Positions 1-8,700 of a stretch of DNA of 9,977 bases are shown here, one piece after another (positions within the stretch are counted from its first letter, which is position 1; each line of letters begins with the position of its first letter). The notes under the pieces are model-generated. The model saw only the letters and a program-made list of their open reading frames with translations, searched no databases and was not told the origin of the DNA. The stretch is taken from NCBI GenBank assembly GCA_015663855.1, contig DQRJ01000141.1, positions 1 through 9,977 of the forward strand. Reading direction: 5' to 3'. A program made the translations under genes and the position numbers. Origin of the DNA: Flavobacteriales bacterium (GTDB taxonomy: Bacteria; Bacteroidota; Bacteroidia; Flavobacteriales_D; Sanyastnellaceae).

Positions 1-656
1 GTGCGATTACGAAGATTTGGAAGGTGGGACGCGCTAAGGTTTGGTCTTGAATCATGAGCCATAGGGCGGTAGACCTCATCGCTGAAAAGCAGCACATTAG
101 TGCCGATTAGAATTAAGTCCAAACCTTTAAGATCCTCTTCCGAAAAGCAGTCTCCAGTAGGGTTGTGTGGAGAATTTATAACTACAGCTCGAGTCTTTTC
201 GGTAAGGTGCTTTTTTATGGATTCGATGCCTTCAGCTCGCTTAATTACGCCTTTAGCAAGATGTACGGCTGGGGCGTAAAGATCATAACTGGGGTCTACT
301 ATAATGACTTCGTCACCCTCATTTACGAAAGCTTGAAGTGCGGCGAAGATGACTGAAGACGCTCCCGCTCCTATCGTAATTTCTGTAGCAACATCATATT
401 CGGCACCGTTACTTTCTCGGTACCAGTTAGAAATCCATTCTCTCAATCCGACATCCCCTGCCATAGGCGCGTATTGGTTTACTCCGTCGTCGATAGCTTT
501 CTTGACCGCTTCCCTCAACGGTACAGGTGTCTCTAAATCCGGGAAACCCTGAGCGACATTAAGCGCACCATGTTCGGCTGCAAGAGCAGACATCGTCGTA
601 AAAATCGTCGTGCCTACCTGGGGTAGCTTGGAAGGGGGTAGGACAGGATGTTTCAA
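1..656 (-). CDS. PLP-dependent aminotransferase, methionine/kynurenine type (YbdL-like), 3' end missing
   Basis: Predicted cytosolic fold-type I, class I/II aminotransferase that moves an amino group from an amino acid (methionine or an aromatic acid in close relatives) to a 2-oxo acid. The 218 residues visible read by hand as a YbdL-like N-terminal half: GTTIFTTMSALA (15-26), QGFPDLE (36-42), NQYAPMAG (60-67), ITIGAGAS (93-100), DPSYDLYAP (121-129), the cofactor-binding NSPHNPTG (161-168) and SDEVY (192-196), whose Asp193 should contact the pyridine nitrogen. The catalytic lysine (SFGKT region) would lie just beyond the window. I chose the TTG at 654-656 because it overlaps the porZ stop as TTGA and gives an N-terminus (KHPVLPPSKLPQVGTT) aligning with family starts. 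The first in-frame ATG (591-593) would delete the conserved GTTIFT segment. It is the last visible gene of the minus-strand cluster. Substrate is inferred from family resemblance only. Confidence 0.88.
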   Translation of the reverse strand, partial: MKHPVLPPSKLPQVGTTIFTTMSALAAEHGALNVAQGFPDLETPVPLREAVKKAIDDGVNQYAPMAGDVGLREWISNWYRESNGAEYDVATEITIGAGASSVIFAALQAFVNEGDEVIIVDPSYDLYAPAVHLAKGVIKRAEGIESIKKHLTEKTRAVVINSPHNPTGDCFSEEDLKGLDLILIGTNVLLFSDEVYRPMAHDSRPNLSASHLPNLRNR

Positions 657-3040
657 CGGGTGATCGCTAATTTTGTGGTGGCGGAGGTTTTCCCCTCGTG
701 GTCGGTGGCGAATATGAGGTATACTCCGTATGGCGCGAGGTTCCCGTCCGATAATTTACCATCCCAAACCGCTCTCCCGCCCATCGATGGAACGGTTGCA
801 ATTAATCGTCCCGCCGCGTCGGTGATGTGCACTGTACTTTCATAATCTAGCCCGTCGATAGTGATGTTTCCGTCGTAATTAGGGCCGACGGGGTTAGGGA
901 AAACGAACATGTTTTCCATACTACTATCCCAATTCGTCGCCTCTCCGAGATAAGAAATTGTCCCGCGCGATGTCGCGACGAAGACCTCACCATTAGCTTG
1001 GTTTATTGCAATATCAGTGATGTTGTTTGAGGGGAGTGGGCTATTCTCGGATGAGAAATGGTGCTCGATGGTGAGGCCATCGTCGCTTAGAACGTAAACT
1101 CCCGAGCCGGCCGTGCCCAGCCATTTTCTATTTCCTCCATCGATAATTATAGAGTTCACAGTCTCTGTTTCGAGGAGGTACTGATAATTTCCGTCTTGCT
1201 GAATTAAAATTTGAGAGGCCGAACTCATCTCGGTATTGAAAATCGACTCCGAACGGTAGAAAATCGCTGGGCCCGACCCCGTCCCGACCCAAATCTCCCC
1301 ATCGAGATCCTCTTCCAGTGCGTAAACGTAATTTGAGGGGAGCTTGCCGTTATCTGTATCGGTATTGAGAAATCGCCAATCATCGTCAGTTGTTATAGAA
1401 GGAGTTCCGTTACTATCAAAGACAAGGAGTCCGCCCCCTCGAGGAAGAATAACCCAAACGTAACCATCTCTAGTGACCATTACTTCACCCACTAAGTCGT
1501 TTGGCCCCAAATCATTGCCAAGATCCATTTCCACGAACGTCCCATCAATAGTCCTAAGCTGAAGCGGGTTATTTGTGAAGGGATTTGTAATCCAAAGATT
1601 CCCCTTGTAATCATAATCTACGCCTACGACTCCGGTTCTGAAGCTTCCTCCGAAGTTGCCTTCAGAAATCGTACTGTTCGATTCGTTGTAGATATTTACC
1701 ATCTCTCCATCGAGCACTTCGATAAGCCCCTCCTCGAAAGAACTGAACATAATATGACCGGGATTAAGAGGGTCTATGCTCACCGTCATAAGATCGCGAA
1801 TTCCAAGAATTTCGTTTTCAGACTCTAAGGATTCAACTTCTAACCACTTACCATCGACAAACCCATGTGTACCCACAGAATTGTAATTGTTAGTCCAAGA
1901 TCCATCAACCCCACCTGTAGCAAACCACAGATTATGATTCCAACAATCGATCTTTCTTACATCGGAATTTGGAGGCCCACTAGGGGCGAACATTTCGTTA
2001 CTAAGCCCTTCACCGTCTTCAACATTTCGCAACAATCCTCCTATTCTGCTTGCAATCCAAATAACCCCAGCTCCAGAAACGTCAAAAGCTACGTCCCTTA
2101 CCTGCATCCAATCCCCAATTTCATTTATAGGACTGATAAGATTGTAATTAGAATCGTATCTCTCAATTCCACAACATCTTCCGATTAGAAGGGTGTCTTG
2201 AAGAGAATTGGTTTGGTCTTGAAAAACATCAAGTCCCCATAACGGTTCCCCGTCAGGAAGCCATTCGGGGAATAGCTCCCAATTCTCAGAAAAATCCTTT
2301 TTCCAAAGGCGGGCTTGAGAACCGTTCCCGATGTGTACGAGGATGTCATTTCCGAAAAACGCAAGGCTTGATACGTAAGAATCGGGAGATTCAGGTAAGT
2401 CCTCCCAACGAGTCCAAGCTTCTGCACTCGAGAGGAAGGGGTGAGAGGTCGAGGCAGAGAAAATTCCGGCATCAGTGCAAACCACCCACTCGTCTGTGTT
2501 AAGGTGTAGGTCAAGAATTTCACGTAAATCTTGTTGGCCTGTAATAAACCAAGTGTCTTTAACCTCAAACTTGAGAAGATCTATTACGACAACTCCGAAT
2601 CCACAAGTGAAATAGGCGAAATCACCGAACACATACACACCTCTAACACCTTTATCCGCAATCAAATTGCTCGTAAAAATATCGGGCATATTGTACGTCC
2701 CAGCATTTGTTACTAAGTCGATGTTCCCGTTAGAATAACCGATAAGCAGAATTTCACTACCTCCATGCCAGCCTATTGCGGTCGGATTTGATTGAGATAA
2801 ACCCTGTACTTTACTGTATCGCTTCACAAGGTTAGTGGCAGACTCGACCTCGAAAACAGCAAGTTCAGTTCGTGCAAATGCAACGCTTTGCCCCTCGGAC
2901 CTCTCTCCAGTAGCTACCTCTAACACTTCCCTGTACGGAAAGTAATCTTTCCATGCGCCAACAGGCCTGTTTGTTTGTCCTGTAATTTCAAAGACAGTCA
3001 GTGCGGTACAAAGAAGAATTGATAGCGTTTTAAAATTCAT
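653..3040 (-). CDS. porZ: Type IX secretion system protein PorZ (beta-propeller with C-terminal sorting domain)
   Basis: A 795-residue exported protein resembling PorZ. In Porphyromonas, PorZ is a cell-surface member of the T9SS attachment complex (with PorU, PorV and PorQ) that binds anionic LPS used to anchor cargo. Visible: a signal peptide (about 1-21); the opening VGAWKDYFPY (27-36) typical of PorZ; YSKVQGLS and LLIGYSNGNIDLV in the first propeller; many repeats of the two-component-regulator propeller kind, such as DGYVWVILPRGGGLLVFD and DGEIWVGTGSGPAIFY; and a beta-sandwich T9SS C-terminal domain (about 711-795) with VFPNPVG, AVWDGKLSDG and YGVYLIF. Length suits the family (about 780). 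It follows the AlbA_2 gene after 26 bases, and its TGA overlaps the aminotransferase TTG. A generic T9SS-sorted propeller is the alternative, but the N-terminal blocks favour PorZ. The rest of the T9SS is not in the window. Confidence 0.82.
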   Translation of the reverse strand: MNFKTLSILLCTALTVFEITGQTNRPVGAWKDYFPYREVLEVATGERSEGQSVAFARTELAVFEVESATNLVKRYSKVQGLSQSNPTAIGWHGGSEILLIGYSNGNIDLVTNAGTYNMPDIFTSNLIADKGVRGVYVFGDFAYFTCGFGVVVIDLLKFEVKDTWFITGQQDLREILDLHLNTDEWVVCTDAGIFSASTSHPFLSSAEAWTRWEDLPESPDSYVSSLAFFGNDILVHIGNGSQARLWKKDFSENWELFPEWLPDGEPLWGLDVFQDQTNSLQDTLLIGRCCGIERYDSNYNLISPINEIGDWMQVRDVAFDVSGAGVIWIASRIGGLLRNVEDGEGLSNEMFAPSGPPNSDVRKIDCWNHNLWFATGGVDGSWTNNYNSVGTHGFVDGKWLEVESLESENEILGIRDLMTVSIDPLNPGHIMFSSFEEGLIEVLDGEMVNIYNESNSTISEGNFGGSFRTGVVGVDYDYKGNLWITNPFTNNPLQLRTIDGTFVEMDLGNDLGPNDLVGEVMVTRDGYVWVILPRGGGLLVFDSNGTPSITTDDDWRFLNTDTDNGKLPSNYVYALEEDLDGEIWVGTGSGPAIFYRSESIFNTEMSSASQILIQQDGNYQYLLETETVNSIIIDGGNRKWLGTAGSGVYVLSDDGLTIEHHFSSENSPLPSNNITDIAINQANGEVFVATSRGTISYLGEATNWDSSMENMFVFPNPVGPNYDGNITIDGLDYESTVHITDAAGRLIATVPSMGGRAVWDGKLSDGNLAPYGVYLIFATDHEGKTSATTKLAITR

Positions 3041-3066
3041 GTGTTGGGTACTTTCAGGCCTTGTAA

Positions 3067-3792
3067 CTACGCTTCGAAGTTCGGGATATTGTGCTGATTG
3101 TACTTAAAAACTTGTGAGCCCTCAGATTCGAGTTTGTCCATGGCCTTGGAATCGGCTAATTCGTAGAGGAAGCCCTTCTTTGAGGGCTTTGTTTTCACAA
3201 TAGACCAAACAATTAAAAGCGACAAAAGATCTTCGGTTTCTTCGAAACCTAATCTCGCTAGGCGCGCAACTTGGACGAAACGTAGCTCTCGACTATCTCG
3301 GAGAGCCGAGAATAGTTTGCCGACATTTATATCGTACCGAAATTCAGTTCTATCGTGCCGCATTTGATATTGCCATACCTTAACCATAACGGGACTAGCT
3401 TTATGAATCCTGTCCTCCTTCCTTAAGTACGCTTGCCATTCACCTTGTTCGTCCTTTACAAAGTGTGGCCTTCCATTCGAGCGTTCGATCTTTATCTCGA
3501 GCACCTTCTTAAACTCGACCCTCCACACCTGAACTTCGAAAGAAACAGCGGGCCTACAATACATCTGCGCTGCCGCCTCTACCATGTGAAACTCTTCCTC
3601 GGTATTACATCCCGCCACTACTCCATTGTCTTTCACTCCTATTAATAGCCTTCCTCCGCCAGTGTTAGCGAACGCAGCCATCGTTTTCGCAATCTTACCA
3701 GAGTCATCAACCCTCAGTTTAAAATCCTGAGTCAGATGCTCCCCTTCTTCAATTAATTTTAAGATGAAAGACATGATTCGAAGATAAGACAA
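3067..3792 (-). CDS. AlbA_2 / Schlafen-like putative DNA-binding domain protein
   Basis: A 241-residue cytosolic protein with no signal peptide or membrane segment. Residues about 13-135 match the AlbA_2 (Schlafen AlbA-like, formerly 'AAA_4') family: GEHLTQDFK (17-25), AFANTGGG (40-47), LLIGVKDNG (49-57) and AYLRKEDR (121-128). The C-terminal part (about 155-215) looks helical and could be a winged helix, but that is not secure. Family members are often labelled ATP-binding or transcriptional regulators; I see no Walker A motif. A second start at Met7 (ATG 3772-3774, 235 residues) fits relatives as well or better, since the conserved region begins only six residues later. It is the first gene of the minus-strand cluster with porZ and is divergent from rimP across 122 bases. 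Specific function is unknown; a link to porZ is suggested only by position. Confidence 0.8.
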   Translation of the reverse strand: MSYLRIMSFILKLIEEGEHLTQDFKLRVDDSGKIAKTMAAFANTGGGRLLIGVKDNGVVAGCNTEEEFHMVEAAAQMYCRPAVSFEVQVWRVEFKKVLEIKIERSNGRPHFVKDEQGEWQAYLRKEDRIHKASPVMVKVWQYQMRHDRTEFRYDINVGKLFSALRDSRELRFVQVARLARLGFEETEDLLSLLIVWSIVKTKPSKKGFLYELADSKAMDKLESEGSQVFKYNQHNIPNFEA

Positions 3793-3800
3793 GCATATGC

Positions 3801-3831
3801 AATGATTTTATAAAAAAATTGCGTACTTTTG
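3801..3831 (+). promoter_or_regulatory. Predicted promoter of the rimP-nusA-infB operon
   Basis: TACTTTTG at 3824-3831 is a perfect match to the Bacteroidetes sigma-ABfr -7 consensus TAnnTTTG. The expected -33 position, 19 bases upstream (3801-3804, AATG), matches poorly against TTTG. Transcription would begin near 3836-3838, giving a leader of roughly 78 bases before the rimP GTG. The spacer is very A/T-rich and lies within an imperfect palindrome (3799-3822). Confidence 0.6.
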
Positions 3832-3860
3832 CACCGAATTAGAAGTGAAGGGAAGAACAT

Positions 3861-3883
3861 AGAGGGGCATAAGCCCCCTTTTT
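3861..3883 (+). terminator. Terminator-like hairpin in the rimP leader (possible attenuator)
   Basis: GGGGC (3864-3868), loop ATAA, GCCCC (3873-3877), then C and TTTTT (3879-3883): a short G/C stem followed by a T-run, the layout of an intrinsic terminator on the plus strand. A slipped register pairs 3861-3867 with 3875-3881. The gene to the left is divergent, so the main transcript arriving here would be the one from the rimP promoter just upstream. That makes attenuation, rather than ending a neighbour's transcript, the natural reading. No experimental support is visible. Confidence 0.45.
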
Positions 3884-3914
3884 ATGCTCTAAACTTTTGA
3901 TAAATTAAAGAACA

Positions 3915-4397
3915 GTGATAGATCCGAAAACGATTAGACGACTTGCAGACGAATTCCTCGAAGGAACTTCGGGATTCGTTGTGGATGTAAAAGTCGCGAG
4001 CGGGAATGTTATCAAGATTGCACTTGAGAATGACGGAACTACGTCAATTAAAGAGTGTGTCGCTCTGAGTCGTCATATTGAAGGGAGCTTCGATAGAGAA
4101 GAGGAGGACTTTGCTCTTGATGTGGGATCTCCCGGATTAGACCAACCATTGAAGGTTTTACGTCAATACCTCAAGCTTATAGGTAAGCAGATTGCCGTTA
4201 ATCCTATAGAAGGCAAGAAAATACAAGGCGAGTTAATGAGCATTGAGGAGGAGGAGGGAGTAGTAGTGGGTTTGGTCTTAAAGACACGTGAGAAAAAGCG
4301 TGTCGAAGGACGCAAATCTAAGCAGTGGGTGGAAGAGGAGCTTCAATTTAAAGTTGAAGATCTTGAATGGACTAAAGTGATAATTTCTTTTAAATAA
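3915..4397 (+). CDS. rimP: Ribosome maturation factor RimP
   Basis: A 160-residue cytosolic protein that binds the 30S subunit and is needed for its late assembly. The N-terminal alpha/beta domain (about 1-80) ends in the family signature FALDVGSPGLDQPL (66-79). The C-terminal SH3-like barrel (about 84-160) includes IGKQIAV and a charged stretch, KTREKKRVEGRKSKQW (123-138), longer than in many RimP proteins. The start is GTG: an in-frame TAA at 3906-3908 rules out anything further upstream, and MIDPKTIRRLADEFLEG fits family N-termini. No good Shine-Dalgarno site is seen, which is normal in Bacteroidetes. It is first in the rimP-nusA-infB operon and ends six bases before nusA. Confidence 0.95.
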   Translation: MIDPKTIRRLADEFLEGTSGFVVDVKVASGNVIKIALENDGTTSIKECVALSRHIEGSFDREEEDFALDVGSPGLDQPLKVLRQYLKLIGKQIAVNPIEGKKIQGELMSIEEEEGVVVGLVLKTREKKRVEGRKSKQWVEEELQFKVEDLEWTKVIISFK

Positions 4398-4403
4398 GGT
4401 ACC

Positions 4404-5636
4404 ATGCAGTTGAACCTAATAGATTCGTTCCGCGAATTCAAAGAATTCAAAAACTTCGATAAGGAGACCATGATGGCCATCCTCGAAGACGTGTTTAGAA
4501 ATATGATTATTAAGAAATTCGGCACGGACGAGAATTTCGATTTGATCATAAACCCTGAAAAAGGTGATCTTGAGATTTGGCGTAACCGCGAAATCGTTGC
4601 AAACGATGGAGTTGAAGATTCTAATGAGCAAATCTCTTTAGACGACGCTCTTAAAATCGAGAATGACTTCGAAGTGGGAGAGGAGGTTTCGGAGGAGATC
4701 AAGCTAGAGTCTTTCGGCCGTCGAGCCGTTCTATCGCTCCGACAAAACCTTGTGGGTCGCATCATGGAAATCGAGAAAGACGCGATTTACCAGAAATATA
4801 AGGAGCGCATCGGGGAGGTAGTTACTGCTGAGGTATACCAAATCTGGAAGCGTGAAATTCTTCTCGTTGATGATGACGATAACGAGGTAGTTATGCCACG
4901 TGAACATCAGATCCCTGGAGATTTCTTCAAAAAAGGCGATAGCGTTCGCGCGGTTGTTGCAGCTGTAGAGCTTCGCAACAACACGCCGCGAATCATCCTA
5001 TCTCGTACGGCTCCGGAATTCTTAGAGCGACTCTTCGAAATGGAGGTTCCTGAGATTTTCGACGGTCTTATAACGATTAAGAAGATTGTACGTTCTCCTG
5101 GAGAGCGCGCTAAAGTTGCTGTTGAGTCTTACGATGATAGAGTAGACCCAGTAGGAGCTTGTGTCGGAATGAAAGGGTCACGTATCCACAGTATTGTTCG
5201 AGAGCTTCGCAATGAGAACATCGATGTAATCAATTGGACGGAGAACCAAGAGCTATTAATGTCTAGATCATTAAGCCCAGCAAAGGTTTCTTCTATCACC
5301 CTTAAGGATGATACGGGTCGTGCAGAGGTATATCTCAAGCCGGACCAAGTTTCACTTGCCATCGGTAAGGGAGGGAACAATATCAAACTCGCTGGTTTAC
5401 TAACGGGCTACGAAATTGACGTATTCCGTGAGGAAGACGATGCAGAGGAAGATGTAGAATTGATGGAGTTCAGTGATGAAATCGACTCTTGGATTCTCGA
5501 GGAGTTCATTAAGATCGGCTGTGACACTGCACGCTCGGTACTTGATTTGGACGAAGAAGGTCTAATTTCAAGAACAGATTTAGAGGCAGAGACAGTAAAA
5601 GAGGTAGTAAGGATTCTAAAGAAGGAACTCGAATAA
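4404..5636 (+). CDS. nusA: Transcription termination/antitermination factor NusA
   Basis: A 410-residue RNA polymerase-binding factor that modulates pausing, intrinsic termination and antitermination. In order: an N-terminal polymerase-binding domain (about 1-125); an S1 domain (about 135-200, IGEVVTAEVYQI to RIILSRT); KH1 with the GMKGSR loop (255-260); KH2 with GKGGNN (321-326); and a C-terminal helical segment (about 355-410) after an acidic linker (EEDDAEEDVE). It is shorter than the 495-residue E. coli protein because only one helical C-terminal segment is present rather than two acidic repeats; I believe this is usual in Bacteroidetes. It begins six bases after rimP, so translational coupling is likely. 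A 105-base gap holding a strong hairpin separates it from infB. Confidence 0.97.
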   Translation: MQLNLIDSFREFKEFKNFDKETMMAILEDVFRNMIIKKFGTDENFDLIINPEKGDLEIWRNREIVANDGVEDSNEQISLDDALKIENDFEVGEEVSEEIKLESFGRRAVLSLRQNLVGRIMEIEKDAIYQKYKERIGEVVTAEVYQIWKREILLVDDDDNEVVMPREHQIPGDFFKKGDSVRAVVAAVELRNNTPRIILSRTAPEFLERLFEMEVPEIFDGLITIKKIVRSPGERAKVAVESYDDRVDPVGACVGMKGSRIHSIVRELRNENIDVINWTENQELLMSRSLSPAKVSSITLKDDTGRAEVYLKPDQVSLAIGKGGNNIKLAGLLTGYEIDVFREEDDAEEDVELMEFSDEIDSWILEEFIKIGCDTARSVLDLDEEGLISRTDLEAETVKEVVRILKKELE

Positions 5637-5647
5637 TTCGATAGTTA

Positions 5648-5689
5648 TCGGAAAATAAATAGCTCCGTTGTTAGCTGTTTATTTACCGA
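5648..5689 (+). promoter_or_regulatory. Long intercistronic hairpin between nusA and infB
   Basis: Arms 5648-5664 and 5673-5689 pair over 17 positions around the 8-base loop CCGTTGTT. There is one A-A mismatch and one T-G wobble: TCGG pairs with CCGA, and AAATAAATAGCT with AGCTGTTTATTT. No T-run follows (ACGACAATT), so it is not a standard intrinsic terminator. It could be a processing or stability element, a partial terminator, or a site for autoregulation. The rest of the gap (5690-5741) shows no TAnnTTTG promoter. Confidence 0.6.
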
Positions 5690-5741
5690 ACGACAATTCT
5701 CTATTCTTCATAACCTAACTTCCCCCACGATAATAAAGCCC

Positions 5742-8700
5742 ATGGCCGACGTAAATAAACCAGTACGACTAAGTAAAGCAGCCCGAGAATTCAATTTAGG
5801 CATAGGCACAATTGTTGATTACCTTGAAACAAAAGGAATCAAAGTTGATGCAAAACCTAACACGAAGCTAAATCCGGATGTTTACGCCCTTGTGCGTGGT
5901 AATTTCCAAGGAGATAAAGAAGCGAAGGAAGCGGCTCAACGTTCTACAACCTCTGTTGTTGAACGTGAGAATATCACTCTTGCGAGTGCTAGAAAGCGCC
6001 CAACGAAGAAGGTAGAAGAGGAGGAGCCTGAAATTGATCTAAGCATTTTTAAGAAAAGCGAGGACCAACCTACAGTTGAACGTTCGGGAAAAAGTGAGGA
6101 GGCTCTTAAAGCAGAGCAGGAATCAGCAAGTAAATCTGCAGCGGAAAAGTTAGCTAAAGAGGAAGCTGCAGCATTAGCCGCAGCTAGTGCAGCAAAAGCG
6201 CAAGCCGATCTCGCTGCAAAAACTCAAGCTGAGGCAGCCGCTCAAGCAGAAGCTGCTGCAAAAGCAGCCGAAGCCGAAGCAGATGCCGCAATTATTGCCG
6301 CCAAATCCGCAGAGGCCGCCGCCGCTACAGCCGCCGCAAAAGCTGATACTGACAAGAAGGTCATTAAAGCAAAAGCTCCTGCTGCTAAAGGATTAAAGGT
6401 TGTAGGAAAATTAGATTTCGCAGCCCAAGCAAAAGAAGCAGAAGAGAAGAAAGCTGCAGCGATTGTTGCACGGGCAAAAGCAAAACTTGAAGCTGAAAAG
6501 ATTATTGTCAAATCGGCTATTCAACCGATAGATATCGAGAAACCCAAAGAAACAGACTTAAAAACTAATAGTGGACTTGTAAGAGCGAAGGTGGAAAAAC
6601 TTACTGGGCCGAAGGTTGTAGGTAAGATCGTATTGCCGGTAGAAAAGAAAAGAACGAAGACGACTAAAGAGGACGGCAAAAGAAAGCGTATTAAAAAGAA
6701 GGTCGACGTTGCAAAAGCTGGAGCTGGAGCAGGTGCAGGTAGACCACCAAGACCTGGTGCAGGCACAGGAGCTGGTAGAGGAGGAGTTCGACGTGGGCCT
6801 GGAGGTCCAGGTGGAGCTAGAGGTGGTGCGAGAGGAGCAACTAGAGGAGGAGCAAGAGGGCCGAAGAAAGAGGTCAGCCAAGAAGATATTAAGAAGGAGA
6901 TTCGCGATACGCTTGCACGTTTAAGTGGAGGTAAGAAGTCGAAGTCTTCTAAGATGCGTCGTGCGAAACGTAAGGACATCAGAGATCGTTCTGAGGATGA
7001 TATGGTTCGTCAGCAGTTAGAGGATACAATCCTAAAACTAACAGAGTTCGTTACCGTTGCAGAGCTTGCCACTATGATGGACAAGTCAGTAAATGATGTG
7101 ATTTCTGCTTGTATGACTCTCGGAATTATGGTTTCGATAAACCAACGTCTAGACAAGGATACAATCACAATGATTGCCGAAGACTTCGGGTTTGAAGTTG
7201 AATTCGTAAGTGCAGATCTAGAGGAAGCGATTGATGTAGAGCAAGATGATGAAGCCGATCTAGTTTCTCGTCCGCCGATTATTACGGTTATGGGACACGT
7301 AGACCACGGTAAAACGTCGCTACTTGATTACATTCGTAAAGAGAACGTTATCGCTGGTGAGGCTGGAGGAATTACTCAGCACATCGGTGCTTATTCTGTT
7401 GAGGTTGATGGTGGCCAAAGAATCACATTCCTTGACACGCCTGGTCACGAAGCGTTTACCGCTATGCGTGCGCGTGGAGCTCAAGTGACAGATCTTGCTA
7501 TTATTGTTATTGCTTCGGATGATGCGGTTATGCCACAAACAAAGGAAGCTATCCACCACGCTTTAGCAGCTGAAATTCCAATGATCTTCGCTCTAAACAA
7601 GATGGATAGAGAGGAGGCGAATCCAGATAAGATTAAAAAGGAACTAAGCGAGATGAATATTCTCGTCGAGGAGTGGGGTGGTAAATACCAATGCCAAGAG
7701 ATTTCTGCTAAACGCGGAACTAACATTGAGGAACTTCTAGAGAAAGTACTTCTAGAAGCAGAGATGTTAGACCTAAAAGCGAACCCAAATAAAAGAGCGA
7801 TTGGGACTGTCGTTGAGAGTACTTTAGATAAAGGACGTGGATATGTAACTAACCTTCTTGTTGAAGGAGGTACTTTGAAAGTAGGTGATCCTATTCTCGC
7901 AGGTCAGTACTCAGGGAAGATCCGAGCTATGTTTGATGAGCGCGGTCAACGTGTTACTGAGGCAGGACCTTCAGCTCCGATTTCAGTTCTAGGATTCGAT
8001 GGAGCTCCTAACGCTGGAGATAACTTCAACGTATTTGAAGACGAAAAAGAAGCTCGTACTATTGCAACAAAGCGTCAACAATTACAACGAGAGCAGGGTG
8101 TTCGTACACAGAAGACTGTAACTCTTGAAGAGCTAGGCCGTCGTATTGCTGTGGGTGAATTTAAGGAGCTCAACCTCATCGTGAAAGGTGACGTTGATGG
8201 ATCTATCGAGGCGTTGAGCGACTCTCTTGAGAAACTTTCTACGGAGAAGGTACAGGTTAAAATCATCCATAAAGCTGTAGGTCAAATCACAGAGTCGGAT
8301 ATCCTACTCGCTTCAGCTTCGAATGCTTACATCATAGGTTTCCAAGTTCGTCCTTCTGCGACTGCGAGGAAGCTTGCAGAAACGGAAGAGATTCAAATTA
8401 AGCTCTACTCTGTAATCTACAAAGCAATTGAGGAAATGCGCGATGCGATGGAAGGACTCCTTTCTGCGAAGATTGAAGAGAAAATTATCGGAAGTGCTGA
8501 AATTCGTGAGACGTTTAAGATCTCGAAAATCGGTACTATTGCTGGTTGTATCGTTAACGAAGGAAAGATCCTGCGTTCTAGCAAGGTTCGTGTTATTCGC
8601 GAAGGTGTAGTTGCTTACACCGGCCTACTTGGATCTCTAAAGCGTTTCAAAGACGACGCGAAAGAGGTGGCGAAAGGTTACGAGTGCGGATTGAACATAG

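Noticed and set aside
349..552. Plus-strand frame across the left end (also 165-356)
   Set aside because: The minus strand here encodes a continuous, well-conserved aminotransferase.
1865..2188. 107-codon plus-strand frame opposite porZ
   Set aside because: Shadow of the porZ coding strand, with no domain, start context or neighbours.
2185..2568. 127-codon open frame on the same strand as porZ in another frame
   Set aside because: Fully inside porZ, whose frame is continuous and family-like. No recognisable domain and no sign of a frameshift.
6717..6872. Repetitive GGAGCAGG-like DNA that could be taken for a tandem repeat or CRISPR-like array
   Set aside because: It is in frame within infB and encodes the Gly/Arg-rich linker. 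Units are irregular and there are no spacers.
6521..6979. Long open frame antisense to infB (152 codons, proline-rich), with others nearby at 6242-6511 and 6558-6881
   Set aside because: They mirror the Gly/Arg- and Ala-rich coding repeats of infB, which lack stops in antisense frames. The peptides are low-complexity and show no domain.
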